Shown: in pieces, positions 15,528 through 24,181 of the stretch
Layout of the letters: each line of letters opens with the position of its first letter
Numbering within the stretch: the stretch's first letter is position 1
From: Nemorincola caseinilytica
GTDB lineage: Bacteria; Bacteroidota; Bacteroidia; Chitinophagales; Chitinophagaceae
Length of the DNA: 64,000 bases
Assembly (NCBI RefSeq): GCF_039540515.1
Contig: NZ_BAABFA010000009.1
Location: 1-64,000, forward strand
Direction: 5' to 3'
The notes under the pieces: model-generated
The model's database searches: none
What the model was told of the DNA's origin: nothing
Seen by the model: only the letters and a program-made list of their open reading frames with translations
Position numbers and translations under genes: made by a program

Positions 15528-16121
15528 TTACTCTTCGGTCTTCTTCTTTTTGGGCGCTGCTTTCTTGGCAGGCTTCTCTGCAGGCGCTTCCTCGCCGGCA
15601 CCTTCCTCTGTATCGGCCTTTTTCTTCTTGGCGGCCTTCTTGGCAGGCTTCTCTGCCGGTGCTTCTTCGGCGGCAGGCGCTTCGGCAGCTACAGGGGCGG
15701 CCTCGGCAGGCGCCTCTTCGGCAGCAGGCTCTTCGAAGTTCAGCAGGTCGTTGGCCCTCAGTATCTCGAACCATTTCAGCATCTTCTTCATATCGCTCAC
15801 ATACACGCGCTCTTCGTCGAATTCGGGGAATATGTTCTTGAAGTATGCCTTTATGGCGCCATTATCGTTGGTCTTTACGGCCGCAGGTGGAAATGCCGCC
15901 TCCTGTTCCATCATTTTCTGGAACACCAGTTGCAGACGCACATTGTCGCCGGTGGTATACACCTCTATGCTTTCCAGCGGCGTCACATTGTGCTGGCGCG
16001 CCGATATGAATTTGGTGGTCTTCTCTGCCACGCTGCGCACTATGGCGCCATCACTTTTGGTGGCCAGCAACTGGTACAAACCGCTAAGCCCCGTTACTGC
16101 TACTATTTCTCTGTATTCCAT
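15528..16121 (-). CDS. DUF5606 protein with histone-H1-like tail
   Basis: This 197-residue protein starts at MEYREIVAVTG (16121). The first about 140 residues match what I recall of the DUF5606 family (EIVAVTGLSGLYQLL, SARQHNVTPLESI, VYVSDMKKMLKWFEIL), a Bacteroidota protein of unknown role. The last about 60 residues are low-complexity Ala/Glu/Pro/Lys and contain two copies of EEAPAEKPAKKAA followed by Lys runs, resembling histone H1 or Hc1 tails. It is cytoplasmic (no signal peptide). It is divergent from dcd. A -7 box (TATTTTTG) lies at 16142-16149. The tail may bind nucleic acid, which is inference. Confidence 0.75.
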   Translation of the reverse strand: MEYREIVAVTGLSGLYQLLATKSDGAIVRSVAEKTTKFISARQHNVTPLESIEVYTTGDNVRLQLVFQKMMEQEAAFPPAAVKTNDNGAIKAYFKNIFPEFDEERVYVSDMKKMLKWFEILRANDLLNFEEPAAEEAPAEAAPVAAEAPAAEEAPAEKPAKKAAKKKKADTEEGAGEEAPAEKPAKKAAPKKKKTEE

Positions 16122-16141
16122 AATATGTTTTGAAAAGGCAG

Positions 16142-16149
16142 CAAAAATA
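16142..16149 (-). promoter_or_regulatory. -7 promoter box of the DUF5606 gene
   Basis: TATTTTTG on the minus strand fits TAnnTTTG, 20 bases before the start codon at 16121. No convincing -33 element is seen. Confidence 0.5.
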
Positions 16150-16223
16150 TCATTTTTATACTTATCAGATGTACCCCCGACCAAAAAAGTTGCCTCCCGG
16201 CCTCAAAAGGATATGGAATATTA

Positions 16224-16231
16224 TATATTTG
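16224..16231 (+). promoter_or_regulatory. -7 promoter box abutting dcd start
   Basis: TATATTTG matches TAnnTTTG and ends four bases before the dcd ATG. The predicted transcription start would therefore fall on or next to the start codon, implying a leaderless mRNA. No -33 TTTG is visible. Confidence 0.5.
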
Positions 16232-16235
16232 CGAC

Positions 16236-16772
16236 ATGATCCTCTCAGATACAAGAATACTGGAAGAAATAGCAAAGGGAACTATTGTCATAGAGCCGTT
16301 CGACAGGGCAAAGCTGGGCTCTAACTCTTACGATGTGCACCTGGGCAAATACCTGGCCATGTACAACGATACCGCGCTGGATGCACGCAAACACAACCAG
16401 ATAACCCACTTCGAGATACCTGAAGAGGGCTATGTACTGCAACCCAATATACTGTACCTGGGCGTGACCATGGAATACACTGAGACACATGCACATGTAC
16501 CCTTCCTGGAAGGAAAATCGTCTACCGGCAGGCTGGGTATAGACATACATGCCACTGCCGGCAAGGGCGATGTAGGCTTTTGCAACGCCTGGACACTGGA
16601 GATATCGTGCGTGCAGCCTGTGCGCATATACGCGGGCATGCCTATAGGCCAGCTCATATACTTCCCAGTAGATGGCGAGGTACAGAACAAGTACAACAAT
16701 AAGGAAGGGGCAAAATACAATGGCCGCAACATGAAGCCCGTAGAGAGCATGATGTGGAAAAACAAATTCTAA
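16236..16772 (+). CDS. dcd: dCTP deaminase
   Basis: This 178-residue enzyme deaminates dCTP to dUTP, feeding dTMP synthesis through dUTPase and ThyA (thyA lies at 23267). The trimeric dUTPase fold is recognisable from SNSYDVHLG (29-37), GKSSTGRLG (93-101, phosphate loop) and the segment with Glu122 (WTLEI), the expected catalytic general base. The C-terminus GAKYNGR is the usual lid over the triphosphate. The length is slightly shorter than the E. coli enzyme (193). It is followed 22 bp later by cdsA on the same strand, so the two probably form an operon. A bifunctional dCTP deaminase/dUTPase cannot be excluded by eye. Confidence 0.93.
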   Translation: MILSDTRILEEIAKGTIVIEPFDRAKLGSNSYDVHLGKYLAMYNDTALDARKHNQITHFEIPEEGYVLQPNILYLGVTMEYTETHAHVPFLEGKSSTGRLGIDIHATAGKGDVGFCNAWTLEISCVQPVRIYAGMPIGQLIYFPVDGEVQNKYNNKEGAKYNGRNMKPVESMMWKNKF

Positions 16773-16794
16773 CCACCAGTTAATTATTGTAGAT

Positions 16795-17625
16795 ATGGCG
16801 CTGAACATGCCCACCTTTTACAAGCGTACGGGTAGCGCGATAGTATTTGGCGCCATCATGCTCACCGGCCTGCTGTGGCCGCTGGAGTGGCCCTTCCTGT
16901 GCCTGGTATGCCTCATCAATGTACTGTGCCTGCGCGACTATTTCCGCCTGATGCAGAAGATAGATAAGGAAAGCCTGTGGCCCGGCTGGCTGCCACCGGT
17001 GATACATGCACTGTCCCTCATCATCATACTCACCTTCTCGCTGCGCGGCTATGATACTGCCGAGGCCATACTGTGGGGCATCTTCCGCACGCTGCCGCTG
17101 GTGGTGCCTGTGCTGATGATGGTGTGTACCCTCTTCAAACGCACTGCGCTAATGGCGCTGATGCAGAGCATAGGCGGGCTCTTCTACATCACTCTGCCCA
17201 TGATACTGCTGGTGAATATGCGCCTGCACGATATGGCACTGCCCATAGCCCTCATAGCCATGATATGGATAAACGATACCATGGCCTATATAGTGGGCTC
17301 CTTCATAGGCAAAACACCGTTCTCACCCATATCGCCAAAGAAGACGTGGGAGGGCACTGCGGGCGGCGCACTGCTGACCATAATAGCGGCGGCTGTGTAT
17401 GGCTACCTTTCGCACACTTACCGTATGGTCGATTGGGTGATGCTGTCGCTGCTCACTGCCGTAGCGGGTACGCTGGGCGACCTGCTGGAATCGAAGCTGA
17501 AACGCATGGCCGATGTGAAGGACAGCGGCAATATGATGCCCGGCCACGGTGGCGCACTAGACCGCTTCGACTCGCTGATAGTGGCCGCACCCGTGGTGTT
17601 CGTTTACGTCAATTGGTTCATGTAG
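16795..17625 (+). CDS. cdsA: Phosphatidate cytidylyltransferase
   Basis: This 276-residue integral membrane enzyme makes CDP-diacylglycerol from CTP and phosphatidate, the branch point of phospholipid synthesis. About eight membrane segments are visible. The C-terminal family signature is intact, beginning SKLKR at residue 233, with KDSG and ending GHGGALDR (250-257), which carries the metal-binding Asp. PFSPISPKKTWEG is also typical. It is downstream of dcd with a 22-bp gap. It converges with arfB, with only three bases between the stops. Confidence 0.95.
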   Translation: MALNMPTFYKRTGSAIVFGAIMLTGLLWPLEWPFLCLVCLINVLCLRDYFRLMQKIDKESLWPGWLPPVIHALSLIIILTFSLRGYDTAEAILWGIFRTLPLVVPVLMMVCTLFKRTALMALMQSIGGLFYITLPMILLVNMRLHDMALPIALIAMIWINDTMAYIVGSFIGKTPFSPISPKKTWEGTAGGALLTIIAAAVYGYLSHTYRMVDWVMLSLLTAVAGTLGDLLESKLKRMADVKDSGNMMPGHGGALDRFDSLIVAAPVVFVYVNWFM

Positions 17626-17628
17626 GGC

Positions 17629-18033
17629 CTATTCATCCGCCCCGGGGCGGCGGCGCATCTCTTTCTTGCGGCCTTCGCGCTTCTTGTTATCCAGCCGCGC
17701 AGCTTTCGATGCTGCAGTGGGCCGGGTGGCGGTACGCTTCTTTGGTACTACAAGGCTGCGCTTTACCAGTTCGTGCAGCTTCTTTACGGCCACATGCTTG
17801 TTCTCTAGCTGCGATCGTTTCTCGGTGCTGCGCACGGCCAGGTAGCCTTCGCTATTGATGCGGCCGGCCAACCTGGCGGCTATAAGTTCTTTTTCTTCCG
17901 GCGTGTAGAAGCGCGAGGATGCTATATGCCAAAGCACTTCTACTGCGGTCTCTACCTTGTTCACGTTCTGGCCGCCCTTGCCGCCGCTGCGCGATGTTCT
18001 GTAAACTATTTCAGAGGATAGGTCTATGTTCAT
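17629..18033 (-). CDS. arfB: Alternative ribosome rescue factor ArfB (peptidyl-tRNA hydrolase)
   Basis: This 134-residue protein carries the class I release-factor catalytic motif GGQ at residues 20-22 inside SRSGGKGGQNVNK. The C-terminus is Lys/Arg-rich (KKREGRKKEMRRR), the tail that reads an empty mRNA channel in stalled ribosomes. Both are hallmarks of ArfB/YaeJ/ICT1. It lacks codon-recognition domains, as expected. The ATG at 18033 gives the usual family length. A longer frame would need a TTG at 18075 that overlaps the upstream gene's stop. Confidence 0.93.
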   Translation of the reverse strand: MNIDLSSEIVYRTSRSGGKGGQNVNKVETAVEVLWHIASSRFYTPEEKELIAARLAGRINSEGYLAVRSTEKRSQLENKHVAVKKLHELVKRSLVVPKKRTATRPTAASKAARLDNKKREGRKKEMRRRPGADE

Positions 18034-18071
18034 GGGGTCTATCTTTTTGCGGTGCAAAGCTACCTCATGTA

Positions 18072-19736
18072 TCAATACTGTTCATAGGTCTTGCTCATAT
18101 CCACCTGCTTCCACTTGTCGCCCACCTGGTAAAAGAGGATGTACCCATTGGCCGGCTTCTTCAGCGTCAGGTCATAATCGCCGCCGGGGTTTATCCGTAG
18201 CTTGTAATCCTCATTTTCATAGTCATGCCCACCCATGGCCTGGTACCACCACCATGTGCCGTACTGGTTCAGCTTTACGCGTATGGTACTGTCGTTCAGT
18301 ACCTGCGCGTGTGCGCCATCGTCGGGCGTCACCATATTGAAGGAGAGGGCATCGTATACCTTGCCTTTTATGGGCCGTTCAGGCACCAGCAGGTCGCGCA
18401 TCAGCTTGTACTCGCTGGGGTCGCTGGCGCTCATCATGGGTGCGCCATGCATAGATTCAGGCATGTTCAGCAATATCACCGTTCTGTCGCCGGTCTCGGG
18501 CAGGTGGTGCAGCAGGCGGTCCACTATGCGGGCGCCCTTGCCCCAATACCTGTTCACTTGTATAGTGTAGCGCAGGTTGGCCAGCAGCAGTACCACCAGC
18601 AATGCCACGCGCACATACCGACCCCTTATGCTCCATATACCTATGGCTACCAGCATGAACAGGAAGGGTATAGTAAAATAGGTATACCTGTCATACACGA
18701 TAAGCAGCAGATCGCCGAACCAGAGCGGCGTTATCAGCAGCAGCGCTATGAAGGTCCATACCCCCAACAGCAGCGCTACCTTTGCCCGTCCGCTCATTTT
18801 GCCATAGCGCAGCAGCCCCCATGCAAAGCATGATACACATCCACCATAGAACATTGTCATACCCACACCCGAATCGCAAAAGGCATAGATATTGCTGCGC
18901 AGATCGCCCATAGATGCACTGCCTATATGCCACTCTGCGGGCAGGTACCTGCCCAGCGGTAGCAGGTGAAAAAGATATTTCAGCGGTTTGCCCAGGCCGG
19001 CATCCTGCAGCGATAGCACCGTCTGCGAGCCTATACGCGACACCCAGTCGCCATAGAGCAGGCGGTACTCCAGCAGGCGCAGCGCGAACAGCAGCAGCAT
19101 GGGCAGGAAAAAATATCGTGCCACACGGCCGAACATAGCCTTGCCCTGCGGCAACTGCCCCTTGTAGAACCACCCCAGCGATAGCGCCAGCCATGGCGTG
19201 ATGTAGAAGACCTCCAGCGTATGGATAGAGAACAGGTAGGCCACACAGGCATACCACACATACCTGCGCTCGCCTGTATAGCAGTAGCGCTGTACCCACA
19301 CCAGTACCAGCAGCAGTATGAGCAGGCCCTGCAGGTAGTGAAAAGACGGCTCCCACACCACTACCTCGCTCACATAGGGCGAAACACAGAACAGCACCAC
19401 GCCTGTATAGCCTATGGGCCTGTACTGCTCTACCCCGGCATCGCGCAGCAGAGTGGCGCAGAGTATGTACAGCAGGGTAGCATTGGCAGTATGCAGGGTA
19501 ATGAACAATATATGCCATGCCCACTCGCTGGCGCCGAACAGCTGGTAGTAGACCCATGTAACGAACTGTGTACCCTGGTACATGCTCACTACCTTGAAGC
19601 CCGAGCGGTTCATGTACTCCCAGAAGGGGCGGTAGCGTACCTGCTGAAGCCAGCCGGTGAAGTCGGAAACGAAGCCTGCCTTTGCCGCAGGCAGGTACAG
19701 CACGAACATAAGCGCCCACAGGCATACGAACAGCAT
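18072..19736 (-). CDS. Polytopic membrane protein, glycosyltransferase-C-like, unknown
   Basis: This is about 554 residues from the first in-frame ATG (19736), with roughly 12 hydrophobic segments and a hydrophilic C-terminal domain of about 150 residues. An aromatic and charged first periplasmic loop (SDFTGWLQQVRYRPFWEY) and the topology resemble GT-C type glycosyltransferases or O-antigen-related membrane proteins, but no catalytic DxD/ExD motif can be assigned with confidence. In-frame GTG (19835) and TTG (19787) codons upstream make the true start uncertain. The 3' end lies next to arfB on the same strand. Upstream is the palindromic repeat at 19851. The function is not known. Confidence 0.7.
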   Translation of the reverse strand: MLFVCLWALMFVLYLPAAKAGFVSDFTGWLQQVRYRPFWEYMNRSGFKVVSMYQGTQFVTWVYYQLFGASEWAWHILFITLHTANATLLYILCATLLRDAGVEQYRPIGYTGVVLFCVSPYVSEVVVWEPSFHYLQGLLILLLVLVWVQRYCYTGERRYVWYACVAYLFSIHTLEVFYITPWLALSLGWFYKGQLPQGKAMFGRVARYFFLPMLLLFALRLLEYRLLYGDWVSRIGSQTVLSLQDAGLGKPLKYLFHLLPLGRYLPAEWHIGSASMGDLRSNIYAFCDSGVGMTMFYGGCVSCFAWGLLRYGKMSGRAKVALLLGVWTFIALLLITPLWFGDLLLIVYDRYTYFTIPFLFMLVAIGIWSIRGRYVRVALLVVLLLANLRYTIQVNRYWGKGARIVDRLLHHLPETGDRTVILLNMPESMHGAPMMSASDPSEYKLMRDLLVPERPIKGKVYDALSFNMVTPDDGAHAQVLNDSTIRVKLNQYGTWWWYQAMGGHDYENEDYKLRINPGGDYDLTLKKPANGYILFYQVGDKWKQVDMSKTYEQY

Positions 19737-19850
19737 GCCCGCCTTTACAGGCGTGATGGGAGAAGGGCTATGTGACCGCTGCTGCAAAATGGGTATGTAT
19801 ATACCGGCAAATATACTAATTGCGCCACGGCACACTATATACGGAAACAA

Positions 19851-19876
19851 CTCCTCCCCTCGGGGAGGTCGGGAGG
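19851..19876. repeat. GC-rich palindromic intergenic repeat, copy 1
   Basis: CCTCCCC-TC-GGGGAGG followed by TCGGGAGGGG. It has the same design as copies at 24182, 26076 (inverted) and 47163. It lies immediately downstream of the mgtE stop. Confidence 0.75.
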
Positions 19877-19878
19877 GG

Positions 19879-21252
19879 CTATATGCCCAGCAGCATGGCA
19901 GCTATGCTGAAGTAGATGACAAGGCCCGTCACATCTACCAGGGTGGCCACGAAGGGGGCCGAAGACGTAGCGGGATCGAGGTTGAAGCGCTTGAGGATCA
20001 TAGGGATCATAGAGCCCGATAGGGTACCCCACAGCACCACACCTATCACCGATATAGATACCGTAAGACCTACCAGCACCCAGTTGAAATGCTCGCCATA
20101 GTTGTACCAGCCCAGGTACTGCCACAGCACTATGCGCACAAAGCCTATGAAACCGAGTATGATACCGAGCGTAATGCCCGACAGTATCTCGCGGCGCATC
20201 ACATACCACCAGTCGCGGTAGGAAAGTTCTTTCAGAGCCATGGCGCGTATGATGAGGGTGGCCGCCTGCGAGCCCGTATTGCCCCCGCTGGATATGATGA
20301 GGGGTATGAACAACTGCAGCACTATGGCCTTTTGCAGCTCCATTTCGAAGAAGGCCATGGCCGTGGCCGTGAACAGCTCGCCTATGAACAGGATGATGAG
20401 CCATACGGCGCGCTTCTGTATCATGGTAAAGAAGCCTGTCTTCACATAGGGCAGGTCCAGCGACTCCACACCACCGAACTGCTGCATGTCTTTCGTGTCC
20501 TGCTCTTCGGCCTCGTCCATCACGTCGTCAATGGTCACCACACCCATCACCACATTGTTGTTGTTGGTCACAGGTATGGCCACACGGTCATACTCCTTGA
20601 ACTTCTGTATGGCGTCCTCTATCTTGTCCTGCATGTCCAGCTTCACATAGTAGCCGTCCATTATGTCCTCTATCTTCTTGGCGGGGTCGTTCAGTACCAG
20701 CTTGCGTATGTGCAGGTCGTCCACCAGCTTGCCGTTATTGTCTACCACGAATATCACGTTGGCAGCAGGGGTATCGGTATAGAAGCGGCGTATATGCTCT
20801 ATGGCCTGGCCCAGTGTCCATTCTTTGCGTACAGTGGTGAATTTTGTATTGATGAGGCGCGCCACGCTCTGCTCGGGATACCCCAGCAGGTCGTAGGTGG
20901 CCAGGCGGTTCTTGTCGTTCAGCAGGTTCAGGAACTCGGTCACCTCGACCCCGTCCAGCGACTCGAAGTAGGCGATAAGGTCGTTCGACTCCAGGGCGTT
21001 CAGTATGGCCGATATCTGAGCCTTAGGCAGCTCATCCAGTATGTTGCGCTGCAGCAGGTGGTCGAAGAAGGGGAATGTCTTTACCTGCAGGTCTTCGGGC
21101 AGGGAAAGGAAGACAGTGATGGTCTCATCATCTTCCAGCGATTGCAATAGCCGGGCTACCTCAGCAGGGTAGTCTTCATCCCCGCTGCGGTGCTGCAACA
21201 CATCTGTAAGGTCGCCCTCCAGAATTCTCTCCCTCAGTTCCTCTGCCAGCAT
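19879..21252 (-). CDS. mgtE: Magnesium transporter MgtE
   Basis: This 457-residue Mg2+ channel/transporter has the full MgtE layout. An N-terminal superhelical domain spans about residues 1-125. Two CBS domains follow (about 130-255, with TPAANVIFVVD and RVAIPVTNNNNVVMGVVTIDDV). Five membrane helices begin near residue 275. PLIISSGGNTGSQAATL is the family's pore motif region. The CBS and N domains normally sense cytosolic Mg2+ and close the pore. The ATG at 21252 gives a normal family length. It is monocistronic in appearance and divergent from the TetR-fabF operon, with about 210 bp between. Confidence 0.95.
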   Translation of the reverse strand: MLAEELRERILEGDLTDVLQHRSGDEDYPAEVARLLQSLEDDETITVFLSLPEDLQVKTFPFFDHLLQRNILDELPKAQISAILNALESNDLIAYFESLDGVEVTEFLNLLNDKNRLATYDLLGYPEQSVARLINTKFTTVRKEWTLGQAIEHIRRFYTDTPAANVIFVVDNNGKLVDDLHIRKLVLNDPAKKIEDIMDGYYVKLDMQDKIEDAIQKFKEYDRVAIPVTNNNNVVMGVVTIDDVMDEAEEQDTKDMQQFGGVESLDLPYVKTGFFTMIQKRAVWLIILFIGELFTATAMAFFEMELQKAIVLQLFIPLIISSGGNTGSQAATLIIRAMALKELSYRDWWYVMRREILSGITLGIILGFIGFVRIVLWQYLGWYNYGEHFNWVLVGLTVSISVIGVVLWGTLSGSMIPMILKRFNLDPATSSAPFVATLVDVTGLVIYFSIAAMLLGI

Positions 21253-21412
21253 TGCCGCTCATGTGTGGTTAGATCTTGTTCCCGAATGGCCGCCCACACC
21301 TGGGCCGACCGCTTAAAAAGCATGCAAAGTTATGGTTATTATCCGTTGAGTATGTTATTTTTTCTGTACCCCTCTTATTGGGCACAAGCCATAGAATATA
21401 TCTATCTGCAAA

Positions 21413-21444
21413 TTTGACTATCTACTAATAGATAGATACATTTG
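21413..21444 (+). promoter_or_regulatory. TetR-fabF promoter (TTTG ... TAnnTTTG)
   Basis: TTTG at 21413-21416 and TACATTTG at 21437-21444, separated by 20 bases, match both the -33 and -7 elements of the Bacteroidota housekeeping promoter. The start codon is at 21462. Confidence 0.75.
21418..21435 (+). promoter_or_regulatory. Candidate TetR operator between -33 and -7
   Basis: A perfect inverted repeat CTATCT-actaat-AGATAG fills the spacer of the promoter upstream of a TetR-family gene. The position is ideal for autorepression. Binding is inference. Confidence 0.55.
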
Positions 21445-21461
21445 CGATCACATCTTTTTAC

Positions 21462-22022
21462 ATGACCACCCGCGACACCATAATAGCCGCTGCCGATAAG
21501 TACATACGCGAAATAGGGTACAATGCCTTTAGCTATAAGGACATATCGAACAGCGTAGGTATACGAACGGCCTCCATACATTATTATTTCCCGGCCAAGA
21601 GCGACCTGGGTGTGGCCACCATACAGTATCACATGGCGCAGCTGGAGGCTATACAACAGGAACTGGCAAATGCTGCGCCGCTGGATAGGCTGCTGTGGTT
21701 CCTGCAAAACTATTCGCGCATCAACGCCGAGAACAAGGTATGCCTGGTAGGTGCGCTGTCCACCGCCTTCAATACGCTGGACGAACCCATACAGCAGGAA
21801 CTAAGGCTATTTGCAGAAAGCGTACTGAACTGGATAACTGGCATACTGGCCGATGGACAAAGAGAGGGCACCTTCCATTTCGGCACTGCGCCGCGTACCA
21901 AGGCCATGATGGTGATAACTAATATGCTGGCCATAGTGCAGCTGGCACGCCTTACCGGTGCGGCCGACATAGAAAGAGTACAGAAAGCCATAATAGAAGA
22001 ACTCACAAAACAAGCCATATGA
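21462..22022 (+). CDS. TetR-family transcriptional regulator
   Basis: This 186-residue protein has an N-terminal TetR helix-turn-helix (AADKYIREIGYNAFSYKDIS, then VGIRTASIHYYFPAKSDL, about residues 9-48). An all-helical ligand-binding domain with no recognisable ligand signature follows. The stop overlaps the next gene's ATG (ATGA), so it is translationally coupled to the ketosynthase. A palindrome in its own promoter suggests autoregulation of the two-gene operon. A fatty-acid, acyl-CoA or acyl-ACP ligand is a reasonable guess from the partner gene, but nothing in the sequence proves it. Confidence 0.88.
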   Translation: MTTRDTIIAAADKYIREIGYNAFSYKDISNSVGIRTASIHYYFPAKSDLGVATIQYHMAQLEAIQQELANAAPLDRLLWFLQNYSRINAENKVCLVGALSTAFNTLDEPIQQELRLFAESVLNWITGILADGQREGTFHFGTAPRTKAMMVITNMLAIVQLARLTGAADIERVQKAIIEELTKQAI

Positions 22023-23263
22023 GACGAGTAGTGATAACAGGTATGGGCGCAGTGACACCCATAGGCAACAATGTACAGGCCTTCTGGGCCGCCATGCTGA
22101 ATAGCACCAGCGGCGCAGGCCCCATAACCCGTTTCGATGCATCGAAGTTCAAAACACGCTTTGCATGCGAGGTAAAGGAATTCGATGCACAGCACCTCTT
22201 TGAAAAGAACGATGCCCGCAAGTACGACCTTGTGACGCAATATGCCGTGGCCGCCAGTGATGAGGCCATACAGCAGGCGGGCGTCGAATTTGCCACGCTG
22301 AACCGCGACCGCATAGGCGTGATATGGGGCGGAGGCGATGGGGGTGTATCTACCTTCGAAGAGCAGCACCGGGCCTATGTGCTGGGCGATGGCACGCCCA
22401 GGTTCAACCCCTTCTTCATACCCAAACGTATAGTGAACATAGCATCGGGCGTTATATCCATTCGCCATGGGCTGCGCGGTGTCAACTATACTACGGCAGC
22501 CGCCTGCTCGGCCAGCAATACGGCCATCATAGATGCGTTCAACTACATACGCTGGGGCAAGGCCGACATGATGATAACCGGCGGAGCGGAGGCATCTATC
22601 ACAGAGACATCCATAGGCGGGTTCAATGCTTCCAAGGCGCTCTCTACCTACAACGAGGACCCTGCGAAAGCGTCGCGCCCGTTCGATGTGGCTCGCGATG
22701 GCTTTGTGCTGGGCGAGGGCGCCGGCGCACTGGTGCTGGAAAGCTATGAACATGCCATGGCGCGTGGCGCACACATACTGGCAGAGGTAGTGGGCGGTGG
22801 CCTTGCGGCCGATGCGTATCACCTTACGGGCACGCACCCCGATGGCGATGGCGCCGTGCTGGGTATGCGGCTGGTGCTGGAAGAGGCAGGCATAGCCCCT
22901 CACCAGGTAGACCACATAAATGCACATGCCACATCTACCCCCACGGGCGATATAAGCGAGCTGAGAGCTATAGAGCGGGTATTTGGCAGCAATGCCAATG
23001 CCACCATAAGCGCCACAAAATCTATGACCGGCCACCTGCTGGGCGGCGCGGGCGCTATAGAGGCCATAACCTGCGTGCTATCGGTGATACACGATGTAGT
23101 GCCACCCACCATCAACACCACAGAGGTAGAGCCCGGCTATGCCGGCAAGCTGAACATATCTACAGGCGGAGCCGTGCCACGCAAAGTGATCTATGCCATC
23201 AGCAATACCTTTGGCTTTGGCGGGCACATAGCCTGCTCGGTATTCAGGAAGTTCGAGGGATAA
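22019..23263 (+). CDS. fabF: Beta-ketoacyl-ACP synthase II-like condensing enzyme
   Basis: This 414-residue thiolase-fold enzyme condenses malonyl-ACP with an acyl chain in fatty-acid elongation. The catalytic triad is visible: Cys163 (AACSAS), His303 (NAHATSTPTGD) and His339 (MTGHLLGGAGA), with Lys334 in TKSMTGH. The C-terminal NTFGFGGH motif is intact and the length is normal for FabF. It is the second gene of a TetR operon, whereas housekeeping fabF usually sits beside acpP. It may therefore be a second, specialised KASII (for example in an aryl-polyene or lipid-modification role) rather than the essential copy. It converges with thyA, with 3 bp between. Confidence 0.88.
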   Translation: MRRVVITGMGAVTPIGNNVQAFWAAMLNSTSGAGPITRFDASKFKTRFACEVKEFDAQHLFEKNDARKYDLVTQYAVAASDEAIQQAGVEFATLNRDRIGVIWGGGDGGVSTFEEQHRAYVLGDGTPRFNPFFIPKRIVNIASGVISIRHGLRGVNYTTAAACSASNTAIIDAFNYIRWGKADMMITGGAEASITETSIGGFNASKALSTYNEDPAKASRPFDVARDGFVLGEGAGALVLESYEHAMARGAHILAEVVGGGLAADAYHLTGTHPDGDGAVLGMRLVLEEAGIAPHQVDHINAHATSTPTGDISELRAIERVFGSNANATISATKSMTGHLLGGAGAIEAITCVLSVIHDVVPPTINTTEVEPGYAGKLNISTGGAVPRKVIYAISNTFGFGGHIACSVFRKFEG

Positions 23264-23266
23264 AGA

Positions 23267-24061
23267 CTACACTGCCACAGGCGCCTTGATGGCCGGATGG
23301 CACTGATAGTTCTCCAGCGTAAAGTCTTCGTATCTGAAGTCGAAGAGGTCCTTTACGTCCGGGTTCAGTCTCATCGTAGGCAGGGGGAAGGGGGTGCGCG
23401 TAAGCTGCAGTTTTGCCTGCTCTATATGATTGTTGTAAAGGTGCACATCGCCAAAGGTGTGTACGAACTCGCCGGGCTGCAGGCCGCACACCTGCGCCAT
23501 CATCATCGTCAGCAGCGCATACGATGCTATGTTGAACGGCACCCCCAGGAACACATCGGCGCTGCGCTGGTATAGCTGGCAGGACAGCCTGCCATTGGCC
23601 ACATAGAACTGGAAGAGCGCATGGCAGGGGCTGAGGCCCATACGCGGCAGGTCGGCCACGTTCCAGGCGTTCACTATCATGCGGCGACTGTCGGGGTTGG
23701 TCTTTAGCTGGTGCAGCACATCCTTTATCTGGTCGTGCGTTTTGCCATCGGCACCCGTCCAGCTGCGCCACTGGTGGCCGTATATGGGGCCCAGGTCGCC
23801 ATTGGCATCGGCCCATTCGTCCCATATGCTCACACCATGCTCTTTCAGATAGGCTATATTGGTATCGCCCTTCAGGAACCACAGCAGCTCATATATGATG
23901 GACTTCAGGTGCAGCTTCTTGGTCGTCACCATAGGAAAACCCGCCTGCAGGTCGAAACGCATCTGGTAGCCAAAGCAACTGATAGTGCCCGTACCTGTAC
24001 GGTCGCTCTTGGCTGCGCCGGTATCCATTATGTGTTTCAGAAGATCGAGATATGCCTGCAT
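23267..24061 (-). CDS. thyA: Thymidylate synthase
   Basis: This 264-residue enzyme methylates dUMP to dTMP using methylene-tetrahydrofolate. The length and residue numbering match the E. coli protein. The nucleophile Cys146 lies in LSPCHALFQFYV. RTGTGT (21-26), SRRMIVNAWN, QRSADVFLGVPFNIASY and FVHTFGDVHLYNNH are all intact. The ATG at 24061 is chosen for the family length and because a -7 box (TAATTTTG, 24070-24077) lies just upstream, giving a very short leader. It works in the same pathway as dcd at 16236. Confidence 0.97.
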   Translation of the reverse strand: MQAYLDLLKHIMDTGAAKSDRTGTGTISCFGYQMRFDLQAGFPMVTTKKLHLKSIIYELLWFLKGDTNIAYLKEHGVSIWDEWADANGDLGPIYGHQWRSWTGADGKTHDQIKDVLHQLKTNPDSRRMIVNAWNVADLPRMGLSPCHALFQFYVANGRLSCQLYQRSADVFLGVPFNIASYALLTMMMAQVCGLQPGEFVHTFGDVHLYNNHIEQAKLQLTRTPFPLPTMRLNPDVKDLFDFRYEDFTLENYQCHPAIKAPVAV

Positions 24062-24069
24062 GATAGCAG

Positions 24070-24077
24070 CAAAATTA
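24070..24077 (-). promoter_or_regulatory. -7 promoter box of thyA
   Basis: TAATTTTG on the minus strand ends eight bases before the thyA ATG. The predicted mRNA leader is only a few bases. Confidence 0.5.
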
Positions 24078-24181
24078 GGTAAAGTTTCACTGGTACGGGC
24101 CACCACCCTCCCGGTGAATGCATTTCGAATTTTCGGGTACCTTTATGGCAGCGACGCCCCGCGCGACCGCGCGGACATCGA

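Noticed and set aside
20089..21150. 353-codon plus-strand open frame
   Set aside because: It is antisense to mgtE, whose CBS and pore motifs are clear.
21710..23035. 441-codon minus-strand open frame
   Set aside because: It is antisense to TetR and FabF, both with intact catalytic or DNA-binding motifs.
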